Positions 1 to 7,953 of a stretch of 64,000 nucleotides of DNA are shown here, one piece after another. The translations under genes and the position numbers were made by a program. The notes under the pieces are model-generated. The model was not told the origin of the DNA and searched no databases. It saw only the letters and a list, made by a program, of their open reading frames with translations. Source of the stretch: Azospirillum oleiclasticum (GTDB lineage Bacteria > Pseudomonadota > Alphaproteobacteria > Azospirillales > Azospirillaceae); assembly GCF_013423485.1 (NCBI RefSeq), contig NZ_JABFFR010000036.1, forward strand, positions 1 through 64,000, in the 5' to 3' direction. Each line of letters begins with the position of its first letter. Position 1 is the stretch's first letter.

Positions 1-831
1 TGGCTGGCCGGCGAGGAGGCGGCGCTGGCGGCCCTCGACGCGACGGTGCGCGAGGCCGCCGTGCGCCTGCACGAACGGCGCGAGCTGCGCGCCGCACACC
101 ACGGCGCCGGGCGGCCGGAGGGCGGGCCGGAGGATGCCGCTGCGGCGCTGGCCGCGCAAGCGCGGCGGCTGGAGGAGACGCGCTCGGCGCTGGCGTCGAT
201 CCGGGTACGGCTGACCGCCGACGCCGACGCGCGCGCCCGGCTGGCCGGGCTGGCCGAGGCGTACGAGGCGCAGAAATCGCGTCACGCGCTGTGGGCGTCG
301 ATGGACGAGCTGATCGGGTCGCGCGACGGGCAGAAGCTGCGCAACTTCGCCCAGAGCCTCAGTCTCGACGCGCTGCTTGCCCAGGCCAACCGCTACCTGG
401 ACGATCTCGCCCGCCGCTACCGGCTGGAGCGGGTGGCCGGTGCCGACCTCGACATCCAGGTGGTCGACCGCGAGATGGCGGACGAGGTGCGCGGCGTGCA
501 CAGCCTGTCCGGCGGCGAGATGTTCCTGGTGTCGCTGGCGCTGGCGCTCGGGCTGTCGTCGATGGCGGCGCGCGGCGGCGGCATCGGCACGCTGTTCATC
601 GACGAGGGCTTCGGCACGCTGGACCCCGACAGCCTGGACGTCGCGCTGTCCTGCCTGGAGGCGTTGCAGGCGTCCGGGCGGCAGGTGGGGGTGATCAGCC
701 ATGTGCCGGCGATGATCGACCGCATCGGGGTTCAGGTGCGGGTCGAGCCGCTGGGCGGCGGGCGCAGCGCGGTGCGCACCGCACGCAGCGCGGCACTGCC
801 GGTGCCGGTGCCGGAAAACGTCACAACTTGA
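1..831 (+). CDS. sbcC: Exonuclease SbcC, C-terminal part (partial)
   Basis: C-terminal portion of the SbcC subunit of the SbcCD nuclease, an SMC/Rad50-like ATPase that processes DNA hairpins and ends. The reading frame is open from the first base of the window, so the N-terminal Walker A lobe and most of the coiled coil lie upstream. Visible here are the end of the Ala/Arg/Glu-rich coiled coil (first ~80 residues), the ABC signature (HSLSGGEMFLVSLALAL), a Walker B with catalytic Glu (TLFIDEGFGTLD) and the following H-loop (VISHV). The frame ends at TGA 829-831. The next gene starts about 75 bases later and is functionally unrelated. Identification is strong; the true start cannot be seen. Confidence 0.93.
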   Translation, partial: WLAGEEAALAALDATVREAAVRLHERRELRAAHHGAGRPEGGPEDAAAALAAQARRLEETRSALASIRVRLTADADARARLAGLAEAYEAQKSRHALWASMDELIGSRDGQKLRNFAQSLSLDALLAQANRYLDDLARRYRLERVAGADLDIQVVDREMADEVRGVHSLSGGEMFLVSLALALGLSSMAARGGGIGTLFIDEGFGTLDPDSLDVALSCLEALQASGRQVGVISHVPAMIDRIGVQVRVEPLGGGRSAVRTARSAALPVPVPENVTT

Positions 832-905
832 AAGTGAGGCAGTTCGTCACATTCCATTAACCATCGGTCGGCATCATGGCAGCGCTTCGGGAGCCTGACA
901 CGACC

Positions 906-1778
906 ATGCGCATTCTGATCGCCGACGATACCCTCTTCATCCGGACCACGCTGGCGAGCTGGGTCGAATCCATGGGATACACCCCGCTGCTGGCGGCCGA
1001 CGGCGGCGAGGCCATGGCGATCGCCGAGCGGGACGGCGTCGACATCGCCATCATCGATTGGGAAATGCCCAAGCTGTCGGGGATGGAGGTGATCCGCGCG
1101 CTGCGCGCCAACCCGTGCACCACCTATGCCCACATCATCCTGATCACCGGCGGCGACGAGCAGGACCGGCTGGTCCAGGCGCTGGAGGGCGGGGCTGACG
1201 ATTTCGTGCGCAAGCCCATCTACCCGCCGGCGCTGATGGCCCGGCTGCGGGCGGGGGCGCGCATCGTGACCATGCGGCAGGAGATCCTGTCGCTCGCCAC
1301 CATCGATTCGCTGACCGGCGCGATCAACCGCCGCCATTTCTTCGAACGGGCGGCCGAGCATCTGGCGATGAACCGCCGCCGGCTGTCGCCGCTGACGGTG
1401 CTCGCGGCCGACATCGACCATTTCAAGGCCATCAACGACAGCCGCGGGCATGCCGGTGGCGACACCGCGCTGACGTGTTTCGCCGACACCTGCCGGGGCG
1501 AGCTTCGACCGCTCGATCTTTTCGCACGGCTCGGTGGCGAGGAGTTCGCCGTGCTGCTGCCGGACACCTCGGCCACCGGCGCCATGGCCGTGGCGGAACG
1601 GCTGCGCGCCGCGGTGGCGGCGCTGGCACCGGGTTCCGGCGGGCCGATGACGGTCAGCATCGGGGTGGCCGAGGTGCCGGCCGGAGCCGAGACCATCGAC
1701 GCCACGCTGGCCGCAGCCGACGCCGCCCTCTACCGGGCCAAGGCCAACGGGCGCAACCGGGTGGAGCGGGCGGGCTGA
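906..1778 (+). CDS. Response regulator with GGDEF domain (diguanylate cyclase, PleD-like)
   Basis: Predicted to make cyclic di-GMP from two GTP under control of a phosphorylatable receiver. The N-terminal receiver (residues 1-120) has the acidic pair in ILIADD, the phospho-acceptor Asp in AIIDWEMP and the conserved Lys in VRKPIYP. The GGDEF domain follows (about 130-290) with an intact GGEEF active site; five residues before it is an RxxD inhibitory site (RPLD), so product feedback is expected. ATG 906 is chosen because receiver domains begin right at this MRILIADD and a GGGAG lies at 889-893; an in-frame ATG at 876 would add ten residues. It stands alone between sbcC and a convergent pair of genes, with no histidine kinase beside it. 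Confidence 0.9.
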   Translation: MRILIADDTLFIRTTLASWVESMGYTPLLAADGGEAMAIAERDGVDIAIIDWEMPKLSGMEVIRALRANPCTTYAHIILITGGDEQDRLVQALEGGADDFVRKPIYPPALMARLRAGARIVTMRQEILSLATIDSLTGAINRRHFFERAAEHLAMNRRRLSPLTVLAADIDHFKAINDSRGHAGGDTALTCFADTCRGELRPLDLFARLGGEEFAVLLPDTSATGAMAVAERLRAAVAALAPGSGGPMTVSIGVAEVPAGAETIDATLAAADAALYRAKANGRNRVERAG

Positions 1779-1823
1779 AGCGCGGGCGCGTCCGGTCCGC
1801 TCCGCTGAACGCTCAAAAGACCG

Positions 1824-2255
1824 CTATTTCAGCGCGGCCCCATCCGTGCGCAGGCCGGCGCGCACGGCGTGCGGCACCGCCGTCGGGGTGCGGCAGACCA
1901 GGGCGCCGGCGCAGACCAGCGCGGTGCGGGCCGCCCGCGCCTCGGCGCAGCCGGGGGTGGATTCGGCGATGTGGGCGATCACCGGCTTGGCAGCGCCGGC
2001 CACCAGCTCGGCGGCGGCCGGGTCGGGCGGGTCGCCGACCAGCACGATGGCCGCGGTGCCGGGGTCGGCCGCCAGCTCGGCGATGATCGCCGCCAGGCTG
2101 GCGCCGCCGCGCAGGCCCTCGTCCAGACCGTGGAAGGCGCTGATGCCGAAGCCCTCGTCCTCCAGATGACGGCGGATGGCGTCGCCAAGCCGCGAGCAGC
2201 CGGCGACCACACCGACCCGACTTGGCCCGATACGGCCGGGCGCCGCGGCGCTCAT
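1824..2255 (-). CDS. SucD-like CoA-binding/ligase fragment-type protein
   Basis: A 143-residue protein whose ATG overlaps the stop of the phosphotransacylase gene (ATGA at 2252-2255), so the two are probably translationally coupled. It resembles a small piece of succinyl-CoA synthetase alpha: a Rossmann-type start (RVGVVAGCSRLGDAI), a segment AAIVLVGDPPDPAA and a KPVIAHIAEST stretch followed by an Ala-rich region where SucD has its GKRMGHAGAI loop. The phosphohistidine loop is not recognisable, so ligase activity is doubtful. A role binding CoA or an acyl-phosphate for the upstream enzyme is inference from the pairing. Start choice rests on the overlap and on homology beginning there. Confidence 0.6.
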   Translation of the reverse strand: MSAAAPGRIGPSRVGVVAGCSRLGDAIRRHLEDEGFGISAFHGLDEGLRGGASLAAIIAELAADPGTAAIVLVGDPPDPAAAELVAGAAKPVIAHIAESTPGCAEARAARTALVCAGALVCRTPTAVPHAVRAGLRTDGAALK

Positions 2256-3229
2256 CGCGCGACCTTTTCCGGACCGGCGCGCAGCGCCGCGCAGGGCACC
2301 GGGGGGGCCTTGGCGCCACCCGCCATCAGGCTGGCGATGGCGGCGGCGGCGATGCGCGCCTCCGGCGGATCGGCGCGGGAGGTCAGCACGATCGGCACGC
2401 TGGCCCCCAGCACCACGCCGGCGGCGGTGGCGTTCATGAAGTGCACCATCATCTTGAACAGCGCGTTGCCGGTCTCGATGTTGGGCACCACCAGCACATC
2501 GGCGTGCCCGGCGACGGGGTTCTCCATCCCCTTCACCCGCGCCGCCTCCTCCGACAGCGCGAGGTCGAGGGCCAGCGGACCGAAGACGTTGGCCGAACCG
2601 TAGCCCTCCCCCGACCACCATTCGGTCAGCAGCGCCGCGTCCATCGAGGACTGCACGCGGTTGGTCACCTCCTCCGTGCAGGAGAGCAGCGCCACCTGCG
2701 GGCGGACCGCGCCCAGCATGCGGGCGAGATCGACCGAGTTCCGGATGATGTCGCGTTTCGTATCGATATCCGGAGCGATGTTGATCGCGGCGTCGGAGAT
2801 GATCATCTCGCGGCCGGAGTTGGGCACGCTCATGTGGAAGGCGTGGGTGAAGCGGCGACCGGTGCGCAGGCCGTTGTTGCGGTCGAGTGCCGCCATCATC
2901 AGCACGTCGGTGTGGACGTGCCCCTTCATCAGCGCCTTCACCTCGCCGCGGCGGGCGAGATCGACCGCCGTGCGCGCGGCGTCCGTCTCGTCGGCCTTGT
3001 GGACGATGCGCACACCCTCCAGCGCCCAGTCCATGCCGGCGGCCAGCTTGCGGATGACCGCCTCGTCGCCAACCAGCACCGGCTCGATCAGCCCCTCCTC
3101 CTGGGCGCGCTTGGCGCTTTCCAGGGCGAGCGCCGAATTGGCCGCGGCGACGCCGGTCGGCACCGGGTCGGCCCCACGGGCGCGGGCGAGCAGTCGTTCC
3201 GGGGTCTCGAACCGGGCAAGCGTGGCCAT
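2252..3229 (-). CDS. Phosphate acetyl/butyryltransferase family protein
   Basis: Member of the PTA/PTB family, which interconverts acyl-CoA and acyl phosphate. About 325 residues, close to stand-alone phosphotransacylases and the C-terminal half of the bifunctional enoyl-CoA hydratase/phosphotransacylase proteins. Diagnostic stretches are LIEPVLVGD, the middle KALMKGHVHTDVLM, the RFTHAFHM segment, the IISDAAINIAPD active-site region and the C-terminal VLVVPNIETGNALFKM. ATG 3229 is preceded by a purine-rich GGAAAGAGA; an in-frame upstream start would add an unsupported Pro/Glu-rich leader. It forms a two-gene unit with the SucD-like gene that overlaps its stop. No acetate kinase gene is adjacent, so substrate (acetyl, propionyl or butyryl) remains open. 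Confidence 0.85.
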   Translation of the reverse strand: MATLARFETPERLLARARGADPVPTGVAAANSALALESAKRAQEEGLIEPVLVGDEAVIRKLAAGMDWALEGVRIVHKADETDAARTAVDLARRGEVKALMKGHVHTDVLMMAALDRNNGLRTGRRFTHAFHMSVPNSGREMIISDAAINIAPDIDTKRDIIRNSVDLARMLGAVRPQVALLSCTEEVTNRVQSSMDAALLTEWWSGEGYGSANVFGPLALDLALSEEAARVKGMENPVAGHADVLVVPNIETGNALFKMMVHFMNATAAGVVLGASVPIVLTSRADPPEARIAAAAIASLMAGGAKAPPVPCAALRAGPEKVAR

Positions 3230-3404
3230 GCGCGTCTCTTTCCCTTCCTCGGGCGGCGGGGTGTGGGGCATCCCACCGGTCATCTCGATGCCTCGAACTC
3301 TTGTTGTCTCATTTGTCGAGACGTTGTGTATCGGATTGCAACATAGTTTGGTGTGCGAAGCAACCGCGATTTCACCCGCTTGCGACGGTTCGCCTCATAG
3401 TGTC

Positions 3405-3419
3405 TGCGACGCATTCGCA
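3405..3419. promoter_or_regulatory. Possible Fur-type operator upstream of feoAB
   Basis: TGCGACGCATTCGCA is a 15-base imperfect palindrome with TGC/GCA ends, the spacing of the alphaproteobacterial Fur consensus TGCAAAT-N-ATTTGCA. It lies 86 bases before the feoA ATG in the 260-base gap separating feoA from the divergent phosphotransacylase gene. The inner half-site bases deviate from the AT-rich consensus, so this is only a candidate iron-control site. Confidence 0.3.
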
Positions 3420-3490
3420 GGAAGCTGCGGACAGCGGCCAACGGGTCCGCCGGGTGCGTGCCCGACCCGGCCGTGAAGGAGGCCAGCCGC

Positions 3491-3775
3491 ATGCCCGATC
3501 CTCAATCCGCAGACCCCCGGCCCCGTCTCGGTTCGCTGCGCAAGGGCCAGCGCGCCGAGGTCCTGGACCTCGACGAGGCCGCCGTCTCGTCGCCGCTGCC
3601 GCCCGGCGAGCTGGAGCGGCGCATGATCGAGATGGGGCTGGTCGAGGGCGCCCGCGTGGAGCTTCTGCACGAGGGCTTCCCCGGCCGCGACCCGATCGCC
3701 GTCCGCATCAACGACCACACCGTGGCGCTCCGGCGCGCCGAGGCGCGGGCCGTGCTCGTCGCCCCGCTGGACTAG
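3491..3775 (+). CDS. feoA: Ferrous iron transport protein A (FeoA)
   Basis: Small cytosolic SH3-like protein that partners FeoB in Fe(II) uptake. The 94-residue product contains the core FeoA pattern: a LERRMIEMGLVEGARVELLHEG segment followed by DPIAVRINDHTVALRRAEA and a C-terminal VLVAPLD. ATG 3491 is chosen because GGAGG at 3478-3482 is ideally spaced; an in-frame ATG at 3458 lacks such a site. The first 30 residues are a Pro/Arg-rich extension relative to compact FeoA proteins. feoB starts 32 bases downstream with its own AAGGA, so feoA-feoB and a Cys-rich accessory gene form one operon. A Fur-like site is upstream. Confidence 0.92.
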   Translation: MPDPQSADPRPRLGSLRKGQRAEVLDLDEAAVSSPLPPGELERRMIEMGLVEGARVELLHEGFPGRDPIAVRINDHTVALRRAEARAVLVAPLD

Positions 3776-3807
3776 AGCACCGCCGTCTCCCCTGAAAGGA
3801 CATCGCC

Positions 3808-5703
3808 ATGGCCGCCGTGGCATCCCTGGCCGACCCGCCGCGCATCGCGCTGGTCGGCAATCCCAATTGCGGAAAGACCGCGCTGTTCAACGCGCTGACC
3901 GGCGCCCGCCAGAAGGTCGCGAACTATCCGGGTGTGACGGTCGAGCGCAAGCTCGGGCATTTCGTCAGCCCGGCCGGCGCGCGCGTGCAGGTGCTGGATC
4001 TGCCCGGCACCTATTCCCTGCGCGCCCGTTCGCCCGACGAGGAGGTCACCCGCGACGTGGTGCTCGGCCGCTTCGAGCACGAGCCGATGCCGGACGTGCT
4101 GGTCTGCGTCGCCGACGCCACCAACCTGCGCCTCCACCTGCGCCTCGTGATCGAGCTGAAAAAGCTCGGCAGGCCACTCATCCTCGCCCTCAACATGATG
4201 GATGTGGCGGAAAAGCGCGGCTGCCGGATCGACGCCGCGGCGCTGTTGGCGGCGCTGGGCGTCGCCGTGGTGCCCACGGTCGCCATCCGCCGCGGCGGGA
4301 TCGCCGGGCTGCTCGCCCAGATCGACCGCACGGTCGCCGTGATGGGGCCGCGCGGAGCCGCCGCGCCCTGCGGCTGGACCGAGCCGTCCGCGCACGACCT
4401 GCGCGGCTACCACCGCGAGGTCGAGGCCGTGCTCCGCGACGCCCTGCGCGACGCCGGCCGGCCGTCGCTGGCGACCCGGCGCATCGACGCGGTGCTGCTG
4501 CACCCGGCGGTCGGGCTGCTGTTCCTGCTGACGGTGCTGTTCCTGATGTTCCAGGCGGTGTTCGCCTGGGCCGAGGCGCCCATGGAGTTGATCGACGCCG
4601 GCCTGTCGGCGCTCCAGGCCGCCGTCGCCGCGGTCATGCCGGATGGGGCTCTGAAGAGCCTGATCACCGACGGCATCATCGCCGGGGTCGGCAGTGTGGT
4701 GATCTTCCTGCCGCAGATCCTGGTGCTGTTCTTCTTCATCCAGATCCTGGAGGACAGCGGCTACATGGCGCGCGCGGCCTTCCTGCTCGACCGGTTGATG
4801 GGCGGGGTGGGGCTGCACGGGCGCGCCTTCATCCCGCTGCTGTCCAGCTTCGCCTGCGCGGTGCCCGGCATCATGGCGGCGCGCACCATCGAGAACCGCG
4901 CCGACCGGCTCGCCACCATCATGATCGCGCCGCTGATGACCTGCGCGGCCCGGCTGCCGGTCTACACCCTGCTCATCGCCGCCTTCGTTCCGGACGGAAC
5001 GGTGATGGGCGGCATGATCGGGCTGCAGGGGCTGGTGATGTTCACGCTCTACGCCGCCGGCATCCTGTCGGCGCTGGCCGTCGCCTTCGTGCTGAAGCGC
5101 ACGGTGTTCAAGGGCGCGCGCGAGCCGCTGCTGATGGAGCTGCCGGCCTACCGCCTGCCCAGCCCGCGCAACGTGCTGATCGGGCTGCTCGAGCGCGCCC
5201 GCATCTTCCTGGCGCGGGCCGGCACCATCATCTTCGCCATCATGGTGCTGCTGTGGTTCCTCGCCTCCTTCCCCGTTCCTCCGGAAGGCGCGGCCGGGCC
5301 GGCGATCGACCACAGCTTCGCCGGCATGCTGGGGCACGCGCTGGCGCCGTTGCTGGCCCCCATCGGCTTCACCTGGCAGATCGCCATCGCGCTGGTGCCG
5401 GGGATCGCCGCGCGCGAGGTGGCGGTGGCCGCGCTGGGCACCGTCTACGCGCTGAGCGAGAGCGGCGACGCGTTGGAAAGCTCGCTGGCGGGCGTGCTGG
5501 CGGCGGACTGGAGCCTGCCGACGGCACTCGCCCTGCTCGCCTGGTTCGTCTTCGCCCCGCAATGCGTGTCCACCCTGTCGGTGGTGAAGCGGGAGACGAA
5601 CTCCTGGTTCTGGACCGCGGTCATGATCGCCTACATGACCCTGCTCGCCTACGCCGCCGCCTTCGTCACCTTCCACGTCTCCACCGCCCTGCTGGGAGGC
5701 TGA
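3808..5703 (+). CDS. feoB: Ferrous iron transporter FeoB
   Basis: Inner-membrane Fe(II) importer with a cytosolic GTPase domain. G1 is GNPNCGKT (residues 17-24), the switch region is NYPGVTVERK, G3 is DLPGTYSL and G4 is NMMD, all intact. A FeoB-type helical spacer follows, then two gates of transmembrane helices; conserved signatures LEDSGYMARAAF and SSFACAVPGIMAARTI are present, as is the second gate GTIIFAIMVLLWFL. At 631 residues it is shorter than E. coli FeoB (773), as in many alphaproteobacterial forms. Start ATG 3808 follows AAGGA at 3796-3800. The protein ends five bases before the next small gene. Confidence 0.95.
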   Translation: MAAVASLADPPRIALVGNPNCGKTALFNALTGARQKVANYPGVTVERKLGHFVSPAGARVQVLDLPGTYSLRARSPDEEVTRDVVLGRFEHEPMPDVLVCVADATNLRLHLRLVIELKKLGRPLILALNMMDVAEKRGCRIDAAALLAALGVAVVPTVAIRRGGIAGLLAQIDRTVAVMGPRGAAAPCGWTEPSAHDLRGYHREVEAVLRDALRDAGRPSLATRRIDAVLLHPAVGLLFLLTVLFLMFQAVFAWAEAPMELIDAGLSALQAAVAAVMPDGALKSLITDGIIAGVGSVVIFLPQILVLFFFIQILEDSGYMARAAFLLDRLMGGVGLHGRAFIPLLSSFACAVPGIMAARTIENRADRLATIMIAPLMTCAARLPVYTLLIAAFVPDGTVMGGMIGLQGLVMFTLYAAGILSALAVAFVLKRTVFKGAREPLLMELPAYRLPSPRNVLIGLLERARIFLARAGTIIFAIMVLLWFLASFPVPPEGAAGPAIDHSFAGMLGHALAPLLAPIGFTWQIAIALVPGIAAREVAVAALGTVYALSESGDALESSLAGVLAADWSLPTALALLAWFVFAPQCVSTLSVVKRETNSWFWTAVMIAYMTLLAYAAAFVTFHVSTALLGG

Positions 5704-5708
5704 CCGCC

Positions 5709-5912
5709 ATGTGGCAGGACCTGATCGCCGACACCGCCGTTCTGCTCGCCTTCGCCTGGGTCCTGTGGCGGCTGGTGCTGCCGGCGGGACTGCGCGGCCG
5801 GCTGCGCCGGCTGGCCGGAGTGCGGCCGCGCGACGCGGCAGCCGGCGCCTGCGGGGGCTGCTGCGGCTGCACCGGCACCGGATCCCCCGCGCAGCACCGC
5901 AGGCACGGCTGA
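5709..5912 (+). CDS. FeoB-associated Cys-rich membrane protein
   Basis: A 67-residue peptide starting five bases after the feoB stop. One N-terminal transmembrane helix (residues 5-24, AVLLAFAWVLWRLVLPAG) is followed by a basic stretch and a cysteine cluster CGGCCGC near the C-terminus. This topology and position match the FeoB-associated Cys-rich family (sometimes called FeoC-like), thought to help FeoB function or sense iron/redox state. No Fe-S winged helix of classical FeoC is present. The function is inferred from family and context; the coding call is supported by position and the Cys motif. Confidence 0.8.
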   Translation: MWQDLIADTAVLLAFAWVLWRLVLPAGLRGRLRRLAGVRPRDAAAGACGGCCGCTGTGSPAQHRRHG

Positions 5913-6122
5913 GCCTTCCGCCCCGTCCATGGTGTTACTTCGGTTCCGCGTTTGACAGCGCTGGGGTGCCCGAACACCATAGCCCTCGAACGTTCCGACT
6001 AACCCGTTGACATGTCTGGCCTAATCAATACGGCCGGCGGATGGACCGCCGGCGCGGGTCGCCGGACGCGTGTCCAACCGTGGAAGAGGGGGCGGCCGGG
6101 GGAGGCTCCGGCCGTGCGAGGC

Positions 6123-7568
6123 ATGATGGCGAAGTCCGCCCAAGCGGCGATCCGTCCGGTGCTGCTGTGCGGGGGCGCGGGATCGCGCCTCTGGCCGCTG
6201 TCCCGCGAGCTGTACCCGAAGCAGTATCTGCCGCTGTGCAGCGAGCGCTCCATGCTGCAGGACACCGCGCTGCGCGTGGAGGCGGGCGACCGCTTCGCCG
6301 CCCCGCTGGTGGTGTGCAACCAGGACCACCGCTTCATCGTCGCCGAGCAGCTCCGCCAGGGTGGGGTGAAGCCGGCCGGCATCATTCTGGAGCCGGTGGG
6401 CCGCAACACCGCCGCCGCCTGCGCCGTCGCGGCGCTGGAGATGGCGGAGGCCGACCCCGACAGCCTGATGCTGGTGCTGCCCGCCGACCACGCGGTGACC
6501 GACGTTCCGGCCTTCCTGGACGCGGTGGACGTGGCGCGGCGCGCGGCGTCGGTCGGCTATCTCGTCACCTTCGGCGTCCAGCCGACGGGGCCGGAGACCG
6601 GCTACGGCTACATCCGGCGGGGTGCGGCGCTGTCCGGCGTGCCCGGCGCCTTCCGCGTGCAGGAGTTCGTGGAGAAGCCGCCACGGGCGACCGCCGAGCG
6701 CTACGTCGCCGGCGGCGAGCACGCCTGGAACAGCGGCATGTTCCTCTTCTCCGCCGGGCAGTTCGTGGCCGAGCTGGAGCGCCACGCCCCCGCGGTGCTC
6801 GCCGCCGCCCGCCGGGCGCTGGAGAAGGGCAGCACCGACCTGGAGTTCCTGCGGCTGGACGCCGACGCCTTCACCGCCTGCCCGGCCGTGTCCATCGACA
6901 CCGCGGTGATGGAGAAGACCGACAGCGCCGCCGTGGTTCCGGGCGAGTTCGGCTGGACCGACGTCGGCGCCTGGTCGGCGCTGTGGGAGGTCGGGGCCAA
7001 GGACAAGCGCGGCAACGTCGCCATCGGCGACGTCATCACCGAGGATTCCGACCGCTGCTACGTGCGCAGCGACGGGGCGCTGACCGCCGTGGTCGGTCTG
7101 AACGACGCGGTGGTGGTGGTGACCGACGACGCGGTGCTGGTGTCGTCCAAGGACAAGGTGCAGCAGGTGAAGACGGTCGTGGAGCGGCTGCGCCGCGACG
7201 GCCGGACGGAGGCGGTGTCCCACCGCCGGGTGCACCGCCCCTGGGGCTCCTACCAGTCGGTTCACAACGGCGACCGTTTCCAGGTGAAATGCCTGGTCGT
7301 CAACCCCGGCAACCGGCTGTCGCTGCAACGCCATCACCACCGGGCCGAGCATTGGGTGGTGGTGCAGGGCACGGCACTGGTCACCCGCGGCGAGGAGCAG
7401 TCGATGGTGTACGAGAACGAGTCCGTCTACATCCCGATCGGCGCCGTCCACCGGCTGGAAAACCCCGGCAAGGTGCCGCTGCACATCATCGAGGTGCAGT
7501 CCGGCTCCTACCTCGGCGAGGACGACATCGTGCGGCTGGAGGATGTCTACGGCCGCGTCAAGGCCTGA
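6123..7568 (+). CDS. manC: Mannose-1-phosphate guanylyltransferase / mannose-6-phosphate isomerase
   Basis: Bifunctional ManC/AlgA/XanB-type enzyme making GDP-mannose for polysaccharides. The N-terminal nucleotidyltransferase has the signature LCGGAGSRLWPLSRELYPKQ and a NTAAACAVAALEM stretch. The FVEKP motif and a C-terminal cupin-type isomerase domain follow, with RPWGSYQSV and the metal-site segment NRLSLQRHHHRAEHW. The usual ManC length (about 480) fits a start at ATG 6123 or 6126. A TTGACA at 6007-6012 could be the -35 of its promoter, which argues against an in-frame ATG at 6012. It is monocistronic, closed by a strong terminator. GDP-mannose supply fits the exopolysaccharide transferase gene at 51.7 kb. 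Confidence 0.94.
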   Translation: MMAKSAQAAIRPVLLCGGAGSRLWPLSRELYPKQYLPLCSERSMLQDTALRVEAGDRFAAPLVVCNQDHRFIVAEQLRQGGVKPAGIILEPVGRNTAAACAVAALEMAEADPDSLMLVLPADHAVTDVPAFLDAVDVARRAASVGYLVTFGVQPTGPETGYGYIRRGAALSGVPGAFRVQEFVEKPPRATAERYVAGGEHAWNSGMFLFSAGQFVAELERHAPAVLAAARRALEKGSTDLEFLRLDADAFTACPAVSIDTAVMEKTDSAAVVPGEFGWTDVGAWSALWEVGAKDKRGNVAIGDVITEDSDRCYVRSDGALTAVVGLNDAVVVVTDDAVLVSSKDKVQQVKTVVERLRRDGRTEAVSHRRVHRPWGSYQSVHNGDRFQVKCLVVNPGNRLSLQRHHHRAEHWVVVQGTALVTRGEEQSMVYENESVYIPIGAVHRLENPGKVPLHIIEVQSGSYLGEDDIVRLEDVYGRVKA

Positions 7569-7604
7569 CCGGCCGGACGCCCGCCGACAACCGCCGCCGC
7601 TTCC

Positions 7605-7640
7605 AAGGCCTCCCCGCGCTCGCCGCGGGGAGGCCTTTTT
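7605..7640 (+). terminator. Rho-independent terminator of manC
   Basis: Perfect 12-bp stem GGCCTCCCCGCG (7607-7618) pairing with 7624-7635, five-base loop, followed by TTTTT at 7636-7640. It lies 37 bases after the manC stop. Confidence 0.9.
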
Positions 7641-7953
7641 CGTGTCCGGACGCTTCATCCATATGTGTGCACATGCGGAATTACCACTGGCGCACTTGAC
7701 TCCACCGACGGTCGTACGATAAACAGGTTACAGGAAAGCAATATACAACTTTCAGGAATTTCCACTTCCCGCACCGCCGTTGCCGGTTGATGCACGACCG
7801 GAAACAAGCGTGTGCCTGGGCGCGCGGCTTCGCGTTCCCCGATCCGAACCTCATCCGGGCCCGACCATCCCGCGCGGCAAACCGTGCGGCGGGGTGGCTT
7901 TGCCCGCATCGCACCCTGTGCCCTGTGAACCGCCACGAACCGGAGTCGGCCCC
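7641..7953. other. Gene-free AT-richer promoter region before the PanB-like gene
   Basis: This gap follows the manC terminator and has no convincing coding frame. It is distinctly less GC-rich around 7660-7760 and contains TGTGTGCACAT (a TGTGCACA dyad) near 7665. A plausible Shine-Dalgarno CGGAG lies at 7941-7945 just before the next ATG. It most likely holds the promoter for the PanB-like gene; I cannot name a regulator. Confidence 0.4.

Noticed and set aside
3772-5676. Long minus-strand open frame opposite feoB
   Set aside because: Antisense shadow of a high-GC gene; composition rich in Gly/Arg/Gln/His without domains, while feoB on the plus strand has all its motifs.
6021-7658. Minus-strand open frame opposite manC
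   Set aside because: No domain, and the plus-strand manC is complete with its own terminator.
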